From assembly GCA_023101725.1 (NCBI GenBank), contig JALJCO010003488.1:124001-188000 (forward strand): 64,000 bases of DNA, read 5' to 3'. Below are positions 63,003-64,000 of this stretch, piece by piece (the first letter of the stretch is position 1; the number at the start of each line of letters is the position of its first letter). Source of the stretch: Atherinomorus stipes (Eukaryota > Chordata > Actinopteri > Atheriniformes > Atherinidae). The notes beneath the pieces were generated by a model. That model was given only the letters and a program-made list of their open reading frames with translations. It was not told where the DNA came from and did not search any database. A program made the position numbers and the translations under genes.

Positions 63003-63685
63003 CATCAACAACATTCGTAGTAGTAGTAGTAATAATGATTATAATGATAATAATAAAAGAAGTAAAAATAATAGTGCTACTCGTAGTAGTTGTAGTAGTA
63101 ATAAAAATAATAATAATAGAATTAAGAAATGAATGAAGTAGATGAGGGTGAATAAATGTCTCTGTCCCCAGTCTGTCAGATCTGGAGACGTTCGTCTCTG
63201 TAACTGAGGCTGGATTGGTTCAGCGGGTGGAGGAAGGCGACTACGGCAGCCTGGTTGAGGTCATGGCTCACCTGCTGGCTGTGAAGGAAAGACAAAGCAC
63301 CACTGACACCATGTTTGAGCCTCTAAAACAAACCATCGCTCTGCTGAAGGAGTATGAACAGGAGCTTTCAGACGTTGTTTACCAGCAGCTAGCGGTAAGG
63401 ATGGACTTTTATTTATTCCCCAGTCTCTGCTCTGTTCCTCAGTAAAACTTATCCCCCGTCACTCCCCGCTTCCTTGCCTCCCACCTCCTCTCTGGTCGGA
63501 TCACCTGTTGTTCTCTAGGAGCTACCAGAGAAGTGGAACACCCTGAAAAAGCAGGCGATGTTGGTAAAGCAGCAGGTGGCGCCACTGCAGGCCATCGAGG
63601 TGGCCAACCTTCGTAGAAAGTGTGCTTCATTCGACGTTGAACAACACACTTTCCGGGAGCACTTCCGTAACAGCGGGCCCTTCAG
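16495..63685 (+). CDS. dnah9: axonemal dynein heavy chain, DNAH9-like (5' part, 21 exons, continues past window)
   Basis: Outer-arm axonemal dynein heavy chains are ATP-driven motors of motile cilia. This window encodes only the N-terminal tail, which dimerises and binds intermediate chains. Twenty-one exons join with consistent phases into about 1,222 residues (3,668 coding bases) and end inside a codon at 63685. The family usually has about 4,500 residues. Recognisable tail blocks, in order: [10 protein letters not shown] (exon 1), [18 protein letters not shown] (exon 2), [10 protein letters not shown] (exon 5), [20 protein letters not shown] (exon 10), [13 protein letters not shown] (exon 15), [16 protein letters not shown] (exon 17), [18 protein letters not shown] (exon 18), WSLMFKQHL (exon 19), [19 protein letters not shown] (exon 20), ELPEKWN (exon 21). 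The DHC_N1 region covers most of this. The linker and AAA+ ring are outside. By eye it fits DNAH9 best (for example the exon 10 block), but some exons resemble DNAH11 or DNAH17, so the symbol is provisional. Start: ATG 16495 is preferred over the in-frame ATG 16297. No frameshift or stop breaks any exon. Confidence 0.9.
16899..16932. repeat. (GT)n microsatellite in intron 1
   Basis: About 17 GT units with a few GC interruptions, 54 bp after the exon 1 donor. Confidence 0.95.
17073..17583. mobile_element. 511-bp TTAA-flanked TIR element in intron 1
   Basis: The ends TTAAAGGTACAGTGTAT and CACACTGTACCTTTAA are inverted, with TTAA at both ends. A separate quasi-palindrome lies inside at 17342-17390. 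Non-coding. Confidence 0.85.
17342..17390. repeat. 24-bp-arm quasi-palindrome, 1-base centre
   Basis: 17342-17365 and 17367-17390 are reverse complements except one pair. The central ACAGTCATAGCTACA / TGTAGCTATGACTGT is perfect. Confidence 0.95.
17584..18032. other. intron 1 DNA, nothing recognised
   Basis: AT-rich, no element ends or exons seen. Confidence 0.4.
18041..18470. mobile_element. 430-bp hAT-like element with 8-bp target duplication
   Basis: The ends AGGGATGGGCGATATGGA and AATATCGCCGATCCCTAG are inverted. TATGTACT is duplicated at 18033-18040 and 18471-18478. Non-coding. Confidence 0.88.
18483..19060. mobile_element. second hAT-like end (GGGCTGGGCGATATGGAC) split by Tc1-like copy 2
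   Basis: A relative of the preceding element starts at about 18483. It is interrupted at about 18525-19022 by a Tc1-like copy and resumes with TATATCCTGATATTTTTATT. The Tc1-like copy encodes [20 protein letters not shown] on the + strand and ends GAGACGACTGTA. Its left end is truncated. Confidence 0.6.
19262..19745 (-). mobile_element. Tc1-like non-autonomous copy 3
   Basis: It shares with copies 1 and 2 the segment CAATCACTGTGATCAGG through CAGACGTCTGCACCTGTTGA. It ends near GGTACTGTA. No intact frame. Confidence 0.6.
19746..20700. other. intron 1 DNA with AACACT-rich inverted words
   Basis: 19855-20070 repeats AACACT/AGTGTT words, probably a decayed small element. No exon seen. Confidence 0.4.
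20715..20860 (-). repeat. inverted copy of the minisatellite-bearing repeat
   Basis: It contains GGAGCTCC, CAAATCCCCACAGACTCCCA and two AAATAAACATGTTTACAGC units. This matches the reverse complement of 9960-10990 minus the LINE insertion. Confidence 0.75.
20861..21819. other. end of intron 1, no gene seen
   Basis: 21230-21350 resembles a common fish repeat (GGCTGTCAATCATTTTCC) but is not delimited. Confidence 0.4.
21820..22016 (+). CDS. dnah9: dynein heavy chain exon 2
   Basis: Residues 118 to about 183 (197 bp), acceptor ctcctgcag, donor gtaagc, leaving two bases. It encodes [21 protein letters not shown] and [12 protein letters not shown], a stretch conserved in all DNAH9/11/17-type tails. 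Intron 1 before it is 4,974 bp and filled with repeats. Confidence 0.92.
22101..22259 (+). CDS. dnah9: dynein heavy chain exon 3
   Basis: 159 bp after an 84-bp intron. The acceptor runs into a G6 stretch; starting at 22101 keeps the phase and reads [21 protein letters not shown]. The block [11 protein letters not shown] and [19 protein letters not shown] match the family. The donor is gtcagc, with two bases left over. Confidence 0.92.
23394..23604. mobile_element. 211-bp TIR element in intron 3
   Basis: AACTTTGCAGGAGCGGATCC at the left and GGATCCGCTCCTGCAAAGTT at the right are exact inverses. CATGTGACC / GGTCACATG extends the pairing. Non-coding. Confidence 0.85.
23966..24096 (+). CDS. dnah9: dynein heavy chain exon 4
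   Basis: 131 bp, acceptor tttaaag, donor gtaatg. It encodes [12 protein letters not shown] and [20 protein letters not shown], the usual segment between the FWK block and the ALEQAEDI block. The 1.7-kb intron before it holds a small TIR element at 23394-23604. Confidence 0.92.
24196..24407 (+). CDS. dnah9: dynein heavy chain exon 5
   Basis: 212 bp, ending in phase 0 at gtcagc. It encodes [36 protein letters not shown] and [15 protein letters not shown], all strongly conserved in the clade. A GT inside the exon (after CACACG) is not used, because reading through restores the family sequence [19 protein letters not shown]. Confidence 0.93.
24408..25830. other. intron 5 left part, no gene seen
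   Basis: It has a poly-A run at 25761-25780. The antisense open frame over exon 5 is a shadow. Confidence 0.4.
25839..26269. mobile_element. 431-bp hAT-like element with 8-bp target duplication
   Basis: The ends CAGCCTTTCTCAAACTTT and ACTTTGAGAAAGGCTG are inverted. CCTTAGAC is duplicated at 25831-25838 and 26270-26277. This is the terminus style of Charlie-like hAT elements. Non-coding. Confidence 0.88.
26278..27342. other. intron 5 middle part, unassigned
   Basis: It has a long minus-strand open stretch at 26838-27098 and a 40-codon + strand ORF at 27171-27293. Neither is recognised. Confidence 0.35.
27343..28330 (-). mobile_element. L2/CR1-like LINE 3' part
   Basis: The minus strand encodes [33 protein letters not shown] and [14 protein letters not shown] (27867-28079), the C-terminal block of L2-type ORFs. 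The left side, starting near TTTATTTATATAGCAC, is the usual antisense 3' end of such fish repeats. Two different repeats may be joined here. Confidence 0.6.
28331..29072. other. intron 5 right part, nothing recognised
   Basis: AT-rich DNA, and AAGCGCCACCGTGTGGTGG at about 28816. No exon seen before 29073. Confidence 0.4.
29073..29306 (+). CDS. dnah9: dynein heavy chain exon 6
   Basis: 234 bp, phase 0 at both ends, donor gtgagc. It encodes [20 protein letters not shown], the [13 protein letters not shown] block and [15 protein letters not shown]. It lies 4.67 kb from exon 5, and a Tc1-like transposon begins only 15 bp after its donor. Confidence 0.92.
29322..30881 (-). mobile_element. full-length but inactivated Tc1-like transposon
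   Basis: 1,560 bp flanked by TA on both sides. The ends CAGTTGTGTGAA and TTCACACAACTG are inverted. The long (about 145-bp or more) terminal repeats carry a second TGTGTGAAAAAG-type copy inside, as in IR/DR-type Tc1 elements. The minus strand encodes a transposase remnant. [20 protein letters not shown] starts the DNA-binding region at about 30563. [20 protein letters not shown] and LWTDETKV (first catalytic D) lie at 29894-30280. [20 protein letters not shown] (catalytic Glu) lies at 29538-29774. Several stops and at least one frameshift split it. Confidence 0.93.
30944..31111 (+). CDS. dnah9: dynein heavy chain exon 7
   Basis: 168 bp, phase 0 at both ends. It encodes [36 protein letters not shown] and [15 protein letters not shown]. 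The acceptor (atgtcaatgcag) lies 62 bp after the right end of the Tc1-like element. Confidence 0.93.
31453..31569 (+). CDS. dnah9: dynein heavy chain exon 8
   Basis: 117 bp, phase 0. It encodes [20 protein letters not shown] and [16 protein letters not shown], the family's D-RRL...AF--CSGLEH motif. Confidence 0.93.
31653..31803 (+). CDS. dnah9: dynein heavy chain exon 9
   Basis: 151 bp after an 83-bp intron, donor gtgaga, one base left over. It encodes [20 protein letters not shown] and [17 protein letters not shown], matching the LLERPLVA segment of DNAH9-type tails. Confidence 0.93.
31804..32324. other. intron 9 left part, nothing recognised
   Basis: Unique-looking AT-rich DNA. Confidence 0.35.
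32325..32465. repeat. partial copy of the 4599-7200 host repeat (intron 9)
   Basis: It shares CAGAACTGCCTTCATTCT, ATCCAACCAGG and AATCCTCAGAGAGATT with 4650-4725. It is followed by purine-rich DNA at 32460-32530. Confidence 0.65.
32889..33003 (+). CDS. dnah9: dynein heavy chain exon 10
   Basis: 115 bp, acceptor ctcctcag, donor gtgagt. It encodes [20 protein letters not shown] and [18 protein letters not shown]. This KNMP..GGLRW.QEL..R block is one of the most conserved parts of the tail and is closest to DNAH9 here. Confidence 0.94.
33190..33258 (+). CDS. dnah9: dynein heavy chain exon 11
   Basis: A 69-bp exon, too short to show as a separate open reading frame. It encodes [20 protein letters not shown] and LD. 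The phases on both sides (two bases carried in, AG carried out) fit exons 10 and 12 exactly. Confidence 0.93.
33960..35260 (+). mobile_element. decayed non-LTR retrotransposon RT in intron 11
   Basis: The + strand reads [20 protein letters not shown], then [20 protein letters not shown], then CIVFADELL. These are the RT fingers, the G.PQGS..GP motif and a catalytic FADD changed to FADE. Further on come [15 protein letters not shown] and VGILYKT. It has many stops and frame changes. The clade is L2/CR1/Jockey-like; I cannot place it further. Confidence 0.75.
35261..36841. other. intron 11 right part, no gene seen
   Basis: No element termini or exons recognised. The short open frames are not supported. 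Confidence 0.4.
36842..36968 (+). CDS. dnah9: dynein heavy chain exon 12
   Basis: 127 bp, acceptor gttgtag, donor gttggt. It encodes [40 protein letters not shown] and PQ, the LxxPLI.RD....SVNF.P block. It follows a 3.58-kb intron holding a LINE fragment. Confidence 0.93.
37210..37356 (+). CDS. dnah9: dynein heavy chain exon 13
   Basis: 147 bp, phase 0 at both ends, donor gttggt. It encodes [20 protein letters not shown] and [18 protein letters not shown]. The SVLREV.YL and NL.L...YNK motifs are family hallmarks. Confidence 0.93.
37357..38017. other. intron 13 left part, nothing recognised
   Basis: The open frame continuing from exon 13 and the one at 37316-37720 are read-through, not exons. 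Confidence 0.4.
38018..38243 (-). mobile_element. tRNA-derived SINE
   Basis: Read on the minus strand from 38243 it has an A-box-like CCTAGTGGTAATGTCGCGGG and a B-box GGGTTCCAGTCC (complement at 38181-38192). The body contains GACCCCTGAGCAAGGTCC, and the tail is ATGCAGAGCCCTAATTTCCC. A 3' fragment of the same SINE lies at 61344-61435. Confidence 0.8.
38244..38981. other. intron 13 DNA with GGCTAAC words
   Basis: 38620-38690 repeats GGCTAAC/GCTAGC words. Otherwise unassigned. Confidence 0.4.
38982..40104. mobile_element. 1.12-kb foldback element with three related arms
   Basis: The ends AATAGGGGATTATC and GATAATCCCCTATT are inverted. The arms 38982-39420 and 39680-40104 are inverted copies over about 430 bp (for example GATGAAGGGCCGAACTTTAT / ATAAAGCTCGGCCCTTCATC). 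A third partial copy at 39545-39670 repeats 39750-39890 in direct orientation. Non-coding. Confidence 0.85.
40823..40931 (+). CDS. dnah9: dynein heavy chain exon 14
   Basis: 109 bp, donor gtctgg, one base left over. It encodes [36 protein letters not shown]. It matches the V..VE.PL...QL...D..L..AE..L.WN block. The 9.65-kb intron 14 follows. Confidence 0.93.
43150..43306 (+). repeat. poly-G / G-rich tract
   Basis: Runs of up to about 23 G separated by single T, A or C. Potential quadruplex. This composition also often marks unreliable assembly. Confidence 0.9.
43336..43461. repeat. tandem repeat, 18-19-bp unit GATAGAACTACGTAGAATG
   Basis: Five units, each with the palindrome CTACGTAG, interrupted once by a GGGTGGGTGTGG insert. 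Confidence 0.9.
44114..44826. other. intron 14 DNA, no gene seen
   Basis: Overlapping minus-strand open frames (44193-44604) have no recognised domain. Confidence 0.35.
44827..46163 (-). mobile_element. 5'-truncated L2-like LINE, RT pseudogene
   Basis: The minus strand encodes [20 protein letters not shown] and [20 protein letters not shown] (45781-46089), then [40 protein letters not shown] and [12 protein letters not shown] (45165-45830). A two-base deletion breaks the frame inside the catalytic FADD. The 3' end is (GAATCA)n at 44833-44863. It is cut at the 5' end near 46163. Confidence 0.85.
46420..46740 (+). mobile_element. LINE C-terminal fragment
   Basis: It encodes [20 protein letters not shown] and [13 protein letters not shown], like the RG.RAF...AP..WN....FK..LKT end of L2-type ORFs. 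Short and decayed. Confidence 0.45.
46785..48340. repeat. 33-bp minisatellite, about 47 copies
   Basis: The unit is about ACACCCCTA-CCCCTCTGTCC-TAACAGGACTGAG. Because 33 is a multiple of three, long open frames appear on both strands with an 11-residue period ([11 protein letters not shown] on the +, [14 protein letters not shown] on the -). These are not genes. Units vary in CCTAACAGG/TTCAAACAGG and GAGACA/TAAGACA. A few 1-2-bp indels shift the period. Confidence 0.93.
48341..50036. other. intron 14 DNA, no gene seen
   Basis: (GT)9 at 49474-49491. An imperfect hairpin has arms about 49929-49954 and 50009-50036. No exon seen. Confidence 0.4.
50037..50125. mobile_element. left end of a hAT-like small element
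   Basis: AGGGCTGCCACAAACGATTA followed by GATTAGTCGACTAATCGG is the left end of a widespread fish hAT-like family. No right end was found before exon 15. Confidence 0.5.
50586..50827 (+). CDS. dnah9: dynein heavy chain exon 15
   Basis: 242 bp, ending in phase 0 at gtactt. It encodes [40 protein letters not shown] and [20 protein letters not shown]. The [12 protein letters not shown] and LLSLEDR blocks are highly conserved. Confidence 0.94.
51165..51610 (-). mobile_element. possible Harbinger-type fragment
   Basis: The minus-strand frame 51165-51533 contains [18 protein letters not shown], weakly like the Myb/SANT protein of Harbinger elements. The right edge CGTTTGATAAATGAGGGCC resembles a common fish TIR end. 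Both hints are weak. Confidence 0.35.
51800..52280. repeat. low-complexity AGAATTCTGA/poly-A-T region
   Basis: Repeated CAGAATTCTGA-like words alternate with T- and A-runs (A-run about 52150-52173). AGAATTCT is self-complementary. It ends 55 bp before exon 16. Confidence 0.85.
52336..52471 (+). CDS. dnah9: dynein heavy chain exon 16
   Basis: 136 bp, donor gtagga, one base left over. It encodes [40 protein letters not shown] and FSDNT. DGFF..IECSLK favours DNAH9/17 over DNAH11. Confidence 0.93.
52472..53374. other. intron 16 left part, nothing recognised
   Basis: Open frames at 52547-52869 on both strands have no named similarity. Confidence 0.35.
53377..54611 (+). mobile_element. second Tc1-like transposon, inactivated
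   Basis: The ends CACTATATTGCCAAAAG and CTTTTGGCAGTAGTGTG are imperfect inverses, flanked by TA at 53375 and 54612. The + strand holds broken transposase pieces: [20 protein letters not shown] (HTH start, 53461-53697), [20 protein letters not shown] and [13 protein letters not shown] (54034-54267, with the second catalytic D), and [20 protein letters not shown] (catalytic E, 54146-54403). Three or more frame changes. This is a different subfamily from the intron 6 element. Confidence 0.92.
54614..55037. other. intron 16 DNA, unassigned
   Basis: No element ends or exons recognised. Confidence 0.35.
55038..56640. mobile_element. hAT-like element with AGTCAAGAC duplication, carrying a nested element
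   Basis: The ends TAGTGCCCTGTGCAGGCC and GCGCAGGGCTCT are imperfect inverses. AGTCAAGAC occurs at 55029-55037 and 56641-56649. The interior near both ends is rich in GGGCCCG words. It is split by the element at 55701-56550. Confidence 0.75.
55701..56550. mobile_element. 850-bp CpG-rich TIR element
   Basis: ACAGTGTGTTCAGACCAAGC at the left is the exact inverse of GCTTGGTCTGAACACACTGT at the right. The pairing runs on through GCGATTTGGGCGTC. Subterminal DNA is packed with GACGC words. Open frames inside are composition effects. Non-autonomous. Confidence 0.88.
56641..57080. repeat. AGACCAAGAC-rich repeat
   Basis: Irregular copies of AGACCAAGAC and related words at both ends of the stretch, a known type of fish repeat. 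It was the target of the preceding element. Confidence 0.7.
57114..57736. mobile_element. hAT-like ends (CAGGGGTGTTAAA / TTTTGACACCCCTG) around a nested element
   Basis: The outer inverted ends match a common fish family. The inner element, about 57246-57722, starts TAGCCCCGTTTCCACC and ends GGTGGAAACGGGG. Both are non-coding. Confidence 0.7.
57737..59078. other. intron 16 right part, nothing coding
   Basis: 57780-57845 is a hAT-like terminus remnant (CTCAAACTGTGGTTCGTG). There is a poly-A run near 58210 and a perfect hairpin at 58816-58849. Confidence 0.45.
58816..58849. repeat. perfect 14-bp inverted repeat, 6-base loop
   Basis: AGGTGGTACACACT at 58816-58829 and AGTGTGTACCACCT at 58836-58849, loop GTTAAA. 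Confidence 0.95.
59079..59275 (+). CDS. dnah9: dynein heavy chain exon 17
   Basis: 197 bp, acceptor cttgaag, donor gtagat. It encodes [40 protein letters not shown] and [16 protein letters not shown]. The 6.6-kb intron 16 lies before it. Confidence 0.93.
59346..59599 (+). CDS. dnah9: dynein heavy chain exon 18
   Basis: 254 bp after a 70-bp intron, donor gtaagc, two bases left over. It encodes [20 protein letters not shown], the [20 protein letters not shown] block and [13 protein letters not shown]. Confidence 0.94.
59699..59860 (+). CDS. dnah9: dynein heavy chain exon 19
   Basis: 162 bp, acceptor ccttag, donor gtactg. It encodes [20 protein letters not shown] and [20 protein letters not shown]. 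The LLN.IK.WS.MFKQHL motif is typical of outer-arm beta-type chains. Confidence 0.94.
60619..61597. mobile_element. palindromic TTAA-type element, second copy of the family at 1-472
   Basis: The left arm (60619 to about 60980) and right arm (about 61110-61597) are inverted copies. Outer ends are AGCCAATAGTACAC and GTGTACTATTCCTTTAA. The middle carries CGAGATCGCGCGTTCTCTTT, as in the window's first 100 bp. The right arm alone contains a SINE fragment. Confidence 0.8.
61344..61435 (+). mobile_element. SINE 3' fragment nested in the palindromic element
   Basis: GCAGCCCACTACTCTCATAC and ATGCAGAGCCCTAATTTCCC match the 3' half of the SINE at 38018-38243. It is followed by an A-rich tail. The left arm lacks it. 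Confidence 0.8.
62066..62780. other. intron 19 DNA, nothing recognised
   Basis: 62066-62120 (GACCTGGGGTCCCTGGACCC) resembles a hAT-like terminus. Otherwise unassigned. Confidence 0.4.
62785..63120. repeat. AAT/ACT trinucleotide microsatellite region
   Basis: Degenerate AAT, ACT and AGT triplets over about 335 bp, ending about 50 bp before exon 20. The open frame through it is low complexity. Confidence 0.9.
63172..63394 (+). CDS. dnah9: dynein heavy chain exon 20
   Basis: 223 bp, acceptor gtcccag after an AAT-rich microsatellite, donor gtaagg. It encodes [40 protein letters not shown] and [20 protein letters not shown]. Confidence 0.94.
63519..63685 (+). CDS. dnah9: dynein heavy chain exon 21 (last in window)
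   Basis: 167 bp, acceptor tctctag, donor gtaaaa, leaving AG of a split codon. It encodes [40 protein letters not shown] and [11 protein letters not shown]. The next exon should supply the third base of an Arg codon and lies beyond 64000. Confidence 0.93.
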
Positions 63686-64000
63686 GTAAAACACACCTGA
63701 GATGTTAGATTAGAAACAGATACCATGGTGAAATAAGTCTGGAATTGGTCTGATGTCACTAAAAGCAGCTCGTTCTGAACTTGATTATGGATTAAGGAAC
63801 TTTTTCACAAGAGTCTTGGTCACTGGAGACCAGTGTTCACGAATGAATAATAAAGGCATGGCTGAAGATTCATACTGTATATGTTCACACCATTCGTCAA
63901 ATACACTCATGGGCTATTGTTTTGGTTACATTCATATTTTTAAAGTTTTACTTAAGTGTTTGTCAACATTCATGCCTTAATTTCATTTTTAATGAGCAGC

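Noticed and set aside
62903..63136. Hydrophobic 77-residue ORF
   Set aside because: Translation of an AAT/ACT microsatellite.
63990..64000. Exon 22 acceptor at the very end (GAGCAG|C)
   Set aside because: It would complete the split codon as Ser (AGC), where the family has Arg, and nothing further can be read.

Overview
This is an animal nuclear genome window, almost certainly from a teleost fish. The evidence is a split gene with GT-AG introns, AT-rich intergenic DNA, and a dense load of fish-type repeats: Tc1-like transposons with TA target duplications, hAT-like elements with 8-bp duplications, TTAA-flanked palindromic elements, a Rex3/RTE-like LINE with a tetranucleotide tail, L2/CR1-like LINE fragments and a tRNA-derived SINE. 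I cannot name the species.

The only protein-coding gene I can support is the 5' part of an axonemal dynein heavy chain on the + strand, closest by eye to DNAH9 within the DNAH9/DNAH11/DNAH17 group. Twenty-one exons between 16495 and 63685 join in phase and give about 1,222 residues of the N-terminal tail (DHC_N1 region). The gene runs off the right end, so the linker, the six AAA+ modules, the stalk and the microtubule-binding domain lie outside. Every junction is GT-AG and every exon is open, so the locus looks intact. A ciliary-type X-box (RFX) candidate lies about 70 bp before the preferred start codon.

Layout: 1-16,400 is upstream intergenic DNA made of repeats (a palindromic TTAA element pair at 1-1116, a three-level nest at 4599-7200, a Rex3-like LINE at 7690-8556, an ATGTTTA minisatellite at 9722-10010, hAT-like and Tc1-like non-autonomous copies at 12.9-16.2 kb). 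16.5-63.7 kb is the dynein gene. Its short exons sit between introns that are mostly transposon sequence. Intron 6 is about 95% one decayed Tc1-like element. Intron 13 holds a SINE and a 1.1-kb foldback element. Intron 14 (9.65 kb) holds a split hAT-like element, a TTAA element with a poly-G tract, a LINE and a 47-copy 33-bp minisatellite. Intron 16 holds a second Tc1-like element and two nested TIR systems. Intron 19 holds a second copy of the palindromic family seen at the left edge.

I did not find an undescribed protein system. The most unusual content is structural: deep transposon nesting whose order can be read from target duplications, several near-perfect DNA palindromes not explained by element termini, a foldback element with three related arms, and a minisatellite open in frame on both strands.
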